64,000 bases of DNA from an uncultured Desulfobacterales bacterium (GTDB lineage Bacteria; Desulfobacterota; Desulfobacteria; Desulfobacterales; SpSt-501): positions 181,077 through 245,076 of the forward strand of contig CALIUY010000003.1 in assembly GCA_938048455.1 (NCBI GenBank), given 5' to 3'. The notes below the pieces were generated by a model, which did not search any database, had not been told where the DNA came from, and saw only the letters and a program-made list of their open reading frames with translations. Shown here piece after piece: positions 30,421 to 39,236 of the stretch. Position 1 is the first letter of the stretch; every line of letters starts with the position of its first letter. A program made the position numbers and the translations under genes.

Positions 30421-31639
30421 CCGGCCGATCGTTCTCGTGAGCTCCTACCCGCCGCGGCTGTGCGGCATCGCCACCTTCTGCGAAGAGGCGCGCGAGTTCA
30501 TCCGGAAAGCGAATCCCGACCGCGAGGTGCTGGTGATCAGCCACACCGACGGCCGCGGCGAGGGCGTCTATCCCCTGATCGACCTCGCCCGCCGCGACTG
30601 GTGGACGGCGGTTGCCCGGAGGATCGAAAAGCTCGATCCCTATGTCGTGCACATCGAGCACGAGTACGGCCTCTACGAATACCGCGACCCTCGGGGCATC
30701 GGCGACGGCAACGAGGGCTTTCTCGATCTGCTCGAGGCGATCGGCGCCGTCCCCCTCGTGGTCGAGCCCCACACCGTGCACGGCCGCCTGAGCGACTTCG
30801 AGGCCGACTTCATCTTCCGCCTCTGCCAGCGCAGCCACGTGGTCCTCTTCAAGTGCCACTACCAGAAGTGGCGTCTCGAGTGGACCTTCCAGGGGCGCAA
30901 CTGGAGCGTGCCGCGCAACATCATGGTCGTCCCCCACGGCGCACGGCCCGACAAGCGCTGGGGCATCCACGAGATCCCCCGCATCCGCCGCGAACTCGGC
31001 CTCGACCGCGCCGGGCTCGCCGATCACGTCGTCGGCATGATCGGCTGGATCCAGAGCAACAAGCGCTGGGACATCCTGCTCTCGATGTGGGAGGAGCTCC
31101 ACGAGGAGATCCTCCGGCGCACGGGGCAAGCCTGGGATCTCCTCGCCGCCGGGGCGATGCGCGACCCGCACCACCGGCGCGACTTCGAGGAATGGAAGTC
31201 CGAGGTGCTCACGCTCGAGCGCAAAGGAATCGCCCATTACCGCGAGTTCATCCCGCGCGGCGACGACTACTACAAGATGATGGCCGTCTGCGACTTCATC
31301 GTGCTGCCGACGATCGACGAGACCCAGTCGGGGACGCTCGCCCGCGTGATCGCCCTGAACAAGCCCTACGTCACGACCGCCCCCATGGAGGGATTGACCG
31401 CGCAGACCCTCGAAAGCGAAGGCGGCCTGCTCTTCACGACCAAGGCCATGCTGCGCCAGAAAGTGCTCAAGCTCGCCTGTGACGAGCGGCTGCGCCTGGA
31501 ACTCGGCGAAAACCTCCGCCGCTACCTCGACGAGGTGGTCTCCTGGGAGCGGATCGCGCGGCAGTACAACGAAGCCTACCGGCTCGCACGCCGGGCCGCC
31601 CGCACCGGGGAGCCGGTCGCGCTGGAGCCGGAATTCTGA
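30413..31639 (+). CDS. Glycosyltransferase
   Basis: VSSYPPRLCGIATFCEEA parallels the preceding GT; DETQSGTLARVIALNKPYV. Confidence 0.78.
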   Translation: MANRPIVLVSSYPPRLCGIATFCEEAREFIRKANPDREVLVISHTDGRGEGVYPLIDLARRDWWTAVARRIEKLDPYVVHIEHEYGLYEYRDPRGIGDGNEGFLDLLEAIGAVPLVVEPHTVHGRLSDFEADFIFRLCQRSHVVLFKCHYQKWRLEWTFQGRNWSVPRNIMVVPHGARPDKRWGIHEIPRIRRELGLDRAGLADHVVGMIGWIQSNKRWDILLSMWEELHEEILRRTGQAWDLLAAGAMRDPHHRRDFEEWKSEVLTLERKGIAHYREFIPRGDDYYKMMAVCDFIVLPTIDETQSGTLARVIALNKPYVTTAPMEGLTAQTLESEGGLLFTTKAMLRQKVLKLACDERLRLELGENLRRYLDEVVSWERIARQYNEAYRLARRAARTGEPVALEPEF

Positions 31640-31656
31640 CCCGGCAGGAGGAAATC

Positions 31657-32631
31657 TTGGGCACCATGAGCGACGCCCGTTTTCGCGAACTCTTCCGGCG
31701 GCACCCCGCCAACCCCATCCTTCAGACCCGGGATCTCCCCTATTTGGCGAACTCGGTTTTCAACGCCGGCGCGACGCGCTGTGGAAAGGAGACGCTGCTC
31801 TTGCTGCGCGTCGAGGACCGCCGCGGCATGTCGCACCTCACCGTCGCCCGCAGCGCAAACGGCATCGACGGCTGGGTCATCGACCCGCAGCCGACCCTGC
31901 TTCCCGACCCCGAGCACCATCCCGAAGAACTCTGGGGGATCGAGGACCCTCGGCTGACCCGCATCGAGGAGCTCGACCTCTGGGCGGTCCTCTACACCGC
32001 CTACTCGCGCGGCGGCCCGCTCGTATCGCTCGCCACCACGCGGGATTTCCGCACCTTCGAGCGCAAGGGGGTCGTCATGCCCCCCGAGGACAAGGATGCG
32101 GCCCTCTTCCCGGTGCGCTTCCGCGGCCGCTGGGCCATGCTGCACCGGCCGGTCACCGCCTTCGCCGGCGTCGGCGCTCACATCTGGATCTCCTTCAGCC
32201 CGGACATGAAACACTGGGGCGACCATCAGATCCTCATCCCCGCGCGGCAGGGCGGCTGGTGGGACGCCAACAAAATCGGCCTTTCCCCCCCGCCCCTTCC
32301 GACCGCACGCGGCTGGCTGATCCTCTACCACGGCGTCCGGCAGACCGCGGGCGGCTGCATCTACCGGCTGGGGCTCGCGCTGCTCGACCGGGAGGACCCC
32401 ACGCGCGTCCAGGCCCGCGCCGACGAGTGGGTCTTCGCCCCCGAGGAGCCTTACGAGATCACGGGCGACGTGGACAAGGTCGTCTTTCCCTGCGGCTGGG
32501 TGGCCGAAGGCGACGAGGTGCGGCTCTACTACGGCGGGGCCGACAAGTGCATCGCGCTGGCGACCGCCAGCGTCACCGAGCTCCTCGACTGGGTCGAGGC
32601 GCACAAGCACTGGGACCGCCGGGTCTGCTGA
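31657..32631 (+). CDS. Glycoside hydrolase family 130 phosphorylase-like protein (copy 1)
   Basis: RHPANPILQTRDLPYLANSVFNAGATRCG; GIEDPRLTR; LYYGGADKCIALATASVTELLDW. Confidence 0.86.
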   Translation: MGTMSDARFRELFRRHPANPILQTRDLPYLANSVFNAGATRCGKETLLLLRVEDRRGMSHLTVARSANGIDGWVIDPQPTLLPDPEHHPEELWGIEDPRLTRIEELDLWAVLYTAYSRGGPLVSLATTRDFRTFERKGVVMPPEDKDAALFPVRFRGRWAMLHRPVTAFAGVGAHIWISFSPDMKHWGDHQILIPARQGGWWDANKIGLSPPPLPTARGWLILYHGVRQTAGGCIYRLGLALLDREDPTRVQARADEWVFAPEEPYEITGDVDKVVFPCGWVAEGDEVRLYYGGADKCIALATASVTELLDWVEAHKHWDRRVC

Positions 32632-32642
32632 GGGAGGCCGCC

Positions 32643-33704
32643 ATGCGCGTGGCGATGCTCTCGCCGATCGCCTGGCGCACCCCGCCGCGCCATTACGGCC
32701 CCTGGGAGACGGTGGTGTCGCTGCTGACCGAGGGGCTCGTCGCCCGCGGGGTCGAGGTGACGCTCTTTGCCACCGCGGATTCGATCACCCGCGCCCGGCT
32801 CGCCGCGGTCTGCCCGCGGGGCTACGAGGAAGACCCCGACCTCATCCCCAAGGTCTGGGAGTGCCTGCACATCGCCTCGCTCTTCGAGCGCGGCGATGAG
32901 TTCGACCTCATCCACAACCATTTCGACTTCCTCCCCCTCACCTACACGGCGATGACGCGCACCCCGGTTCTGACCACGATCCACGGCTTTTCCTCGCCCG
33001 GGATCCTCCCCGTGTATCGGGCCTACAACGGCCGGACTTTCTACGTGGCGATCAGCGCGGCCGACCGCCGCCCGGAACTCGACTACCTCGGGGTCATCCA
33101 TCACGGGATCGACCTCGGCGGCTTCACCTTCCGGGAAGCCCCGGGCGGATACCTCCTCTTCTTCGGCCGCATCCACCCCGACAAGGGAACCCGCGAAGGC
33201 ATCGAGGTCGCCCGGAGAACGGGTCTGCCGCTCCTGATCGCGGGCATCGTTCAGGATGCGGCCTACTTCGAGTCGGCCGTGCGCCCGCATTTGGATGGCG
33301 GACGGATCCGCTATGTGGGAAGCGTCGGGCCCGAACGGCGCGACGAGCTCCTCGGGCGGGCGCGCGCGCTGCTGCACCCCATCGCCTTCGAGGAGCCCTT
33401 CGGGCTTTCCGTGGTCGAGGCCATGGCCTGCGGGACCCCGGTCATCGCCTTCCGACGCGGCAGCATGCCCGAGATCGTCGCCGACGGCCGCACCGGGTTC
33501 CTCGTGGAAAATCTCGAGGAGATGATCGCCGCCGTCGGGGCCGTCGATCGGATCGACCGCAGCGCCTGCCGACGGCACGTGGAGGCGCATTTCACGGCCG
33601 GCCGCATGGTCGAGGACTACCTGCGCGTCTACGAGGAGATCCTCCGCCGCCGCGGCCGCAAGACCGTCCGGCATTCCCCCCAAGCCCCGGGAGGTGTGGG
33701 ATGA
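32643..33704 (+). CDS. Glycosyltransferase family 4
   Basis: LLFFGRIHPDKGTREGIEVARR, EEPFGLSVVEAMACGTPVIAFRRGSMPEIV. Confidence 0.93.
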   Translation: MRVAMLSPIAWRTPPRHYGPWETVVSLLTEGLVARGVEVTLFATADSITRARLAAVCPRGYEEDPDLIPKVWECLHIASLFERGDEFDLIHNHFDFLPLTYTAMTRTPVLTTIHGFSSPGILPVYRAYNGRTFYVAISAADRRPELDYLGVIHHGIDLGGFTFREAPGGYLLFFGRIHPDKGTREGIEVARRTGLPLLIAGIVQDAAYFESAVRPHLDGGRIRYVGSVGPERRDELLGRARALLHPIAFEEPFGLSVVEAMACGTPVIAFRRGSMPEIVADGRTGFLVENLEEMIAAVGAVDRIDRSACRRHVEAHFTAGRMVEDYLRVYEEILRRRGRKTVRHSPQAPGGVG

Positions 33705-34645
33705 ACGCCTCGGCCGCGCCGCTCGTGCGGCGCCACCCGAAAAACCCCATTCTCACCCGCGAGGACGTCCCCTACCCCGTCGTCACCGTGCACAACGCGG
33801 GCGCGGTGCGTTTTCACGACCGGTACCTTCTGGTTTTCCGCTCCCATCTCCGCAACGGCCGCTCCATTCTCGGGATCGCCGAAGGCGAAGACGGCTTCTC
33901 GTTCCGCGTGCGGCCGGAGCCCTTCCTCACCCCGGCCGCGGAGGGGCCCTTCGCCCCCTACGAGGAGTTCGGCGTGGAAGACCCGCGCATCTGCGCGCTC
34001 GAGGGGGCCTTCTGGATCACCTACAGCGCCTACTCGCGCCACGGGGTGCGCATCGGGCTCGCCCGCACCGAAGATTTCGTGCGCGTCGAGCGCATCGCCC
34101 TCATCACCCCGGCCGACCACCGCAACGTGGTCCTCTTCCCCGAGCGCTTCGGCGGCCGCTACGCGCGTCTCGACCGCCCCCACTCGCACATCGCCCCCTG
34201 GTCGATCTGGATCTCCTGGTCCCCGGACCTCGTCCACTGGGGCGACTCGCAGATCCTCATCCGCCCGGCTCCCTACCATTGGGACGAGATGAAGGTCGGC
34301 CCCGGGGCGACCCCCGTGCGCACCCCGCGCGGCTGGCTGAACCTGTTCCACGGCGTCTTCCAGACCATGGACGGCGCGATCTACCGCCTGGGCGCGGCCC
34401 TCCATGCCCTCGAGGACCCCCGACGCCTCCTGGGCGTGGCCGACGAGTGGATCCTCCAGCCCGAGGACCCCTGGGAAGTCGCGGGCTACGTTCACAACGT
34501 CGTCTTCACCTGCGGGGCGATCCCCGAGGAGGACGGCACGATCAAGATCTACTGGGGCGGGGCGGACACGGTGCTCTGCGCCGGCGTGGCCCGGATCGAC
34601 GAGCTGGTGGATCTGTGCCTCGAGCGGCCGCGACCGCCGCTGTGA
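33701..34645 (+). CDS. Glycoside hydrolase family 130 phosphorylase-like protein (copy 2)
   Basis: RRHPKNPILTREDVPYPVVTVHNAGAVRF; GVEDPRICALEG; IYWGGADTVLCAGVARIDELV; ATGA overlap. Confidence 0.86.
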   Translation: MNASAAPLVRRHPKNPILTREDVPYPVVTVHNAGAVRFHDRYLLVFRSHLRNGRSILGIAEGEDGFSFRVRPEPFLTPAAEGPFAPYEEFGVEDPRICALEGAFWITYSAYSRHGVRIGLARTEDFVRVERIALITPADHRNVVLFPERFGGRYARLDRPHSHIAPWSIWISWSPDLVHWGDSQILIRPAPYHWDEMKVGPGATPVRTPRGWLNLFHGVFQTMDGAIYRLGAALHALEDPRRLLGVADEWILQPEDPWEVAGYVHNVVFTCGAIPEEDGTIKIYWGGADTVLCAGVARIDELVDLCLERPRPPL

Positions 34646-34902
34646 GGCGGTTTCCGCTGCCTGGCCGTTTCGGATAGTCTGCAGGGCCCTCCGGGGGGTT
34701 CGGGAAGATGCCATGCGCCCGACCGCCCCATCCCCGCCGGTCTCCTCGGTTTTTGCGCCGCGGGTTGCCTTCCTCCCCCCGCAGCCTTCGAAACCGAAAT
34801 CCCGGCCTGGCGCGCGGCCCCCCTCTTCGCCGCGGGCCTCTTCCTGCTCGAGGCGCTCGTTTTCTCCGGAGAAGGAAACGAAGGGCGGCCGCGGGTCGGA
34901 TC

Positions 34903-35334
34903 TCAGCGCCGAGGGCCTTCCCCTCGGGGATTTTCGGACGCCGCCGACAGCAGGCAGCTCACGAAAAGGAGGGTTCCGTTTTTTTCGTCTTGGCCGCATT
35001 CCGCGATTGCCTCGCCGACGCGGACGCAGGTCTCGTCGTAGAGGGCGCTTGTCGTGCCCCCGACGTAGAGGGCGGAGACGGCGAACCGGCAGGTCGCCCC
35101 GGAGGAAAGGCCGGTGACGAGAAAGGCGGGGTGCGCGGGATCCTCCAGGGCGGAGAGGGGCAGCTGCGCGATTTTTTCCCAGGGCGCATCCCCCGTGCGG
35201 CGGAAGACGGCGTAGCCGACAAGACCGGGATCCGGGTCGGCCCGCCAGGAGAAGAGGAAATCGAGCGCCGCGGCCGCCTGCGGGAGCAGCCCGACGTAGA
35301 CCGAGACGGCAAGGGCGGGGCGAAGGCCGCTCAT
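34903..35334 (-). CDS. Secreted fibronectin type III-like protein
   Basis: Signal-peptide-like N-terminus; SWRADPDPGLVGYAVFRR...LSSGATCRFAVSAL Fn3 pattern. Confidence 0.5.
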   Translation of the reverse strand: MSGLRPALAVSVYVGLLPQAAAALDFLFSWRADPDPGLVGYAVFRRTGDAPWEKIAQLPLSALEDPAHPAFLVTGLSSGATCRFAVSALYVGGTTSALYDETCVRVGEAIAECGQDEKNGTLLFVSCLLSAASENPRGEGPRR

Positions 35335-37124
35335 CCGCCCCTCAGGAGAAACAGGAGCACAAAGCGGGGATCGAGGTTCTCGGGGGCGACCCGGCCGTAT
35401 TCCGCCTCGAGCTCAAGGAAGAGCTCCTCCAAAATCGGCCCCCAGGAGTCGCGGATATCCTCTTCGCCGATCCCCGTTTCCGCGGCCAGAAAGGAGACGA
35501 AGTCGGAGCGCCTCGCTTCGGGGATGCGCCGGGGGGACTCCGGGGCGGCGTTGGGCCCCGGCGCGAAGAGCGCGGCGAAAAAGGGCCGGAAGGCCGAAAC
35601 CGGAAGCGGCGCAAGCGGCTCTCGGGGCAGACCGAGCCGCCTTGCGGCCCAGGCGGTGAGCAGCAGATTCTTCCAGGTGAGAAAGCGGTAGCCCCCCGCG
35701 GGGCCGAGCTGCGGGGCAAGCCGGCCGAGCAACCGGTCGACCTCACGGATGCGCTCCAGGACGGCCGCCGTTTCGGCGATGTCGCCGCGCGAGGAAAACT
35801 CGCGGTACAGAAGTCCCCTGCGGTAGTTGTCATAGAAGAGGGGTTTTTTGAGCAGGATCCCTCCCAAAACGCCCATCCAGCGCTCGCCCCAGAAACTCAA
35901 CTTCAGCCCCTCGCGGGCGAACCAACTCGCGGCGAGCCATTTCTCGGTCTGCCACTTGAGTTGCAACGCCTCGCCGAAGCCGAAGCGGAAGAGGTCGACC
36001 AGCGGGTGGCGCAACAGCAGGGCGGCGGTGCGTGCGGGATCCGCTCCGCCCTCCGCCGCGCCGGCGAGCGTCTCCAGGGCGATTCCCAGATACCCGCAAG
36101 CCTTGGCGACCACCTCGCGCAACTCCTCGCGGCTTCGGACCGTGCGGCGGTCGGCGGCGATGATGCGGTTGCAGAGGTTGGCGAACTCCCACTGCAGAAA
36201 CAGCAGCCGCTCGCCGGGCTCGATCCGCGCGAGCGCCTGCCGCAAGGGTGTCGCCTCGGGCAACTCGCGCAAGGGCAAGGCCGGAACCGGAAGCAGGCCT
36301 TCGGCCTCTTCCGCGGGGGGCCGCGGGTAGTGTTTCGGCCGACTCCGCGCAAGCCGCCCGGCCGTGAGCGGCTGGTAGATCCCGATCGCCTCGTCGAAAG
36401 GGACGAAGCCCTTTTCGGCCAGCCGCACGTTCCGCCAGCGGTATTCCTCCTCCTCGGTCTCGGCCGGGATCACGTGGGCCGCCTCGAGGAGTACGCTCTG
36501 GAAGACGAGGTGGTCTTCGGCGGCGATTCTCTCGAGGAGCCGGGGAAGAAAGCGGCGGCGGCGGTCCTCGTCGATGTCCGATCCGCCGGGCAACCGCGGC
36601 AGGTCGAGGATGCGCCAATAGTAGACCTGATCGAAGGTGAAGAAGCCTTCGCCGAATTCCGAAGGGTCCTGGTCGTGCTCGCGGATGCGGACTTCGAGGT
36701 TGTGGAAGAGGTAGAGCTCGCCGAAGGTGAGCCGTTCCTGCAGCAACCAGCGCACGAAGCGCTGGGGGTCGGCCGCGAGCAGCAGGTCCATCCAGCGCGT
36801 GGTCCGGTGCACCTCGAGCCGGTCCCCGGCCCAGACCTCGACGTCGAGCAGGTGGTCCCACTGGCGGTTCGAGGCGAGCCTGAGCAGCGGCAGTGCATCC
36901 TCGGGGCCGATGTCCTGGACGAGGAGATAGAAATCGGTCTCGGGGATCGTGTGCACGAGGGCGGCCGGCTGCGGCGCGGCGAGGATGCGCTCGAGCGCCT
37001 GCTCCGCGGGAAGCGCGAGAATCTCGGCCCGCAGGCGCGCCAATTCCCGCAGCCGCTCGCCGGCGGCGGCCGCGGGCTCGGGAGGCGGCGAAGGGGGACG
37101 GTCAGCCATGGCGATCCGGTCCAA
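35331..37124 (-). CDS. DUF6178-like protein
   Basis: About 597 aa; LRELARLRAEILALP...TDFYLLVQDIGPEDALPLL resembles DUF6178; start may be 37109. Confidence 0.6.
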   Translation of the reverse strand: MDRIAMADRPPSPPPEPAAAAGERLRELARLRAEILALPAEQALERILAAPQPAALVHTIPETDFYLLVQDIGPEDALPLLRLASNRQWDHLLDVEVWAGDRLEVHRTTRWMDLLLAADPQRFVRWLLQERLTFGELYLFHNLEVRIREHDQDPSEFGEGFFTFDQVYYWRILDLPRLPGGSDIDEDRRRRFLPRLLERIAAEDHLVFQSVLLEAAHVIPAETEEEEYRWRNVRLAEKGFVPFDEAIGIYQPLTAGRLARSRPKHYPRPPAEEAEGLLPVPALPLRELPEATPLRQALARIEPGERLLFLQWEFANLCNRIIAADRRTVRSREELREVVAKACGYLGIALETLAGAAEGGADPARTAALLLRHPLVDLFRFGFGEALQLKWQTEKWLAASWFAREGLKLSFWGERWMGVLGGILLKKPLFYDNYRRGLLYREFSSRGDIAETAAVLERIREVDRLLGRLAPQLGPAGGYRFLTWKNLLLTAWAARRLGLPREPLAPLPVSAFRPFFAALFAPGPNAAPESPRRIPEARRSDFVSFLAAETGIGEEDIRDSWGPILEELFLELEAEYGRVAPENLDPRFVLLFLLRGG

Positions 37125-37129
37125 ATCTA

Positions 37130-38434
37130 TCAGGGCTGCGGTCGGCTGGCAAATCGGTTCCCTTCATCGCCGCCGTCCGCGGGCAAGCGGCGCAGCAGCC
37201 AGAGGCCCGGCGCGGCGGCGAGCGTGCAGGCGAGGAAAAAGGCCGGCCATCCCATGTGCGCCGCCGCCCACCCGGTCGGGGCCGCGGCGAGAACGCGCGG
37301 GATGCCCATCAGCCCGGTCAGGAGCGCGTACTGGGTAGCGGTGAAGGCGCGCCGGGTCTGGCTCGCCATGAAGGCGACCAAGGCGCTCGTCCCCATGCCG
37401 CCCGTCAGGTTCTCGAAGGCGATCACCGCGGTCAGAAGGGGCAGACGGTTTCCGGCGAACGCCAGGAGAACGAAGCCTGCGGTGGAAGCGGCCTGAAGCA
37501 GGCCGAAGACCCCGAGGCTCCGGCGGATCCCCTGGCGCAGGATCCACAGGCCGCCGAGAAGCCCGCCGGCGATCGTCGCCCAGGAACCGAAGAGCTTGAC
37601 GACGGTCCCGATCTCGGATTTCGAGAACCCGATCTCCAGGTAAAACGGGACGGTGATCGCCGCCGCGAGCGTGTCGCCGATTTTGTAGAGAAGGACGAAG
37701 GCGAGCAGGCGGAAGGCGCCTTCCCGGCGCAGGAAGTCGGCGAGCGGCCCCCAGACCGCCTCGCGGAGCGTTTCCGGCGGAGCGGGCGTCCCTTCGGGCT
37801 CGGGGGCGAGAAGCGTGGTCAGGATCCCCGGGATCATCCCCGCCGCGAGCAGAAGGTAGACCTGCGAAAAGGGGAGCAGGTCGGCGAGGATCAGCCCGCC
37901 CCCGCCCGATCCCCACATGCCGATGCGGTAGCCGTAGACATAGAGCGAGGAGCCGAGCCCGAGCTCCCGCTCGGGGAGGTCTTCGCGGCGGTAGGCGTCG
38001 ACCACGGTGTCCTGGGTGGCGCTGAAGAAGGCGACGACGAAAGCCGCGAGCGCCAGCCCCAGGGCCTGCCGGCCGGGGTCGAAGAGGGCCATGGCGGCGA
38101 TCGCGAGCGCCAGCCCCGCCTGCGCGACCAGCAGCCAGCCGCGGCGCCTGCCGAGGAAGGGCGGCGTGAAACGGTCGAGAACCGGGGCCCAGAGCACCTT
38201 CCAGGCGTAGGGCGCCTGGACGAGGCTCACCATCCCCAGCAGCGCCAGATCGACTCCGCCTTCCTTCATCCAGGCCTGGAGCAGTCCCATCGTCAACGGG
38301 AGGGGAAGCCCGCAGGAGACGCCCATGAGGAAGGCGACCGCCATGCGGCGGTGGAAAAGCACGGCCGCGAAGCTCACGGCCCGGTCAGGCCCGGAGGGCG
38401 GCGGAAGCGCTCCGGAGGCGGGTTCCGGCTTCAC
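37130..38434 (-). CDS. MFS transporter, AmpG-like
   Basis: GVSCGLPLPLTMGLLQAWMKEGGVDLALLGMVSLVQAPYAWKVLWAPVLDRF; GTG start overlaps rdgB stop. Confidence 0.85.
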   Translation of the reverse strand: MKPEPASGALPPPSGPDRAVSFAAVLFHRRMAVAFLMGVSCGLPLPLTMGLLQAWMKEGGVDLALLGMVSLVQAPYAWKVLWAPVLDRFTPPFLGRRRGWLLVAQAGLALAIAAMALFDPGRQALGLALAAFVVAFFSATQDTVVDAYRREDLPERELGLGSSLYVYGYRIGMWGSGGGGLILADLLPFSQVYLLLAAGMIPGILTTLLAPEPEGTPAPPETLREAVWGPLADFLRREGAFRLLAFVLLYKIGDTLAAAITVPFYLEIGFSKSEIGTVVKLFGSWATIAGGLLGGLWILRQGIRRSLGVFGLLQAASTAGFVLLAFAGNRLPLLTAVIAFENLTGGMGTSALVAFMASQTRRAFTATQYALLTGLMGIPRVLAAAPTGWAAAHMGWPAFFLACTLAAAPGLWLLRRLPADGGDEGNRFASRPQP

Positions 38435-39075
38435 GGGTTCCAGGGATCGCCGGGCGGCATGTGACGGCGGATCCAGCCCATCACGTTTTCGAACTTGTCG
38501 CGCAGCTCGGCCATGGCGCGGCCGCGGTGGCTGACGCGGTGCTTTTCCTCCGGGGTGAGCTGGGCGAAGGTTTTGCCGAGCGGGGGGTAGTAGAAGATGG
38601 GGTCGTAGCCGAAGCCGTGTTCTCCCGCCGGCTCCTCGGCGATCCAGCCCTCGCAGCGGCCCTCGTAGGTGAGCGCCGGTCCCGAGGGAACGGCCAGCGA
38701 GAGCACGCATTCGAAGGCCGCGCGGCGGTCGCTTCGGCCTTTCATCGCCGCCAGCAGCCGCGCAACCCGCTCGGCGTCGGAGAGTCCCGGGCCGCCGTAA
38801 CGCGCCGAGAGGAGGCCGGGTGCGCCCCCGAGGGCGGCGACGCAGAGCCCCGAGTCGTCGGCGAGCGCGGGGACCCCGAGGATGCGCGCCGTGAAACTCG
38901 CCTTCTTGTAGGCGTTCTCCTCGAAGGTCGCCCCGTCCTCCTCGATTTCGGGGAGCACTCCGAAGGCGGTGAGATCGCGCACGTCGACGGGAAAGCCCGA
39001 GAGCAGCCTCTGCAGCTCGCGGGTCTTGCCGGGGTTGCGTGTGGCGATGACGAGCAGGGGGGAGCGCGGGCTCAC
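38431..39075 (-). CDS. rdgB: XTP/dITP diphosphatase
   Basis: VIATRNPGKTRELQRLL, ALADDSGLCVAALGGAPGLLSARYGG, FGYDPIFYYP. Confidence 0.95.
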   Translation of the reverse strand: MSPRSPLLVIATRNPGKTRELQRLLSGFPVDVRDLTAFGVLPEIEEDGATFEENAYKKASFTARILGVPALADDSGLCVAALGGAPGLLSARYGGPGLSDAERVARLLAAMKGRSDRRAAFECVLSLAVPSGPALTYEGRCEGWIAEEPAGEHGFGYDPIFYYPPLGKTFAQLTPEEKHRVSHRGRAMAELRDKFENVMGWIRRHMPPGDPWNP

Positions 39076-39152
39076 GGTCCGGGGGTCTCCTTTCGGGGGA
39101 TCGCGCCCCTTCTACGCGCTCCGCGGTGCGGTTGCAAGGCCGGCGCCGCCGC

Positions 39153-39180
39153 TTTACAAGGAAGTCCGCCCGTGTATAAT
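39153..39180 (+). promoter_or_regulatory. Candidate recN promoter
   Basis: TTTACA-N16-TATAAT (perfect -10). Confidence 0.6.
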
Positions 39181-39236
39181 TTCCGCCGCGGTCGGGGATC
39201 CCGCCCGCATTTCCCCTCCGGTGAGGCCGTCTCGCG

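Noticed and set aside
34646-34902. Possible small gene between GH130 copy 2 and the Fn3-like gene
   Set aside because: Only low-complexity GC-rich frames with no start context or homology-like motif.
36893-38464. 523-aa plus-strand ORF
   Set aside because: Antisense to the DUF6178-like and AmpG-like genes; E/G/R-rich, no motifs.
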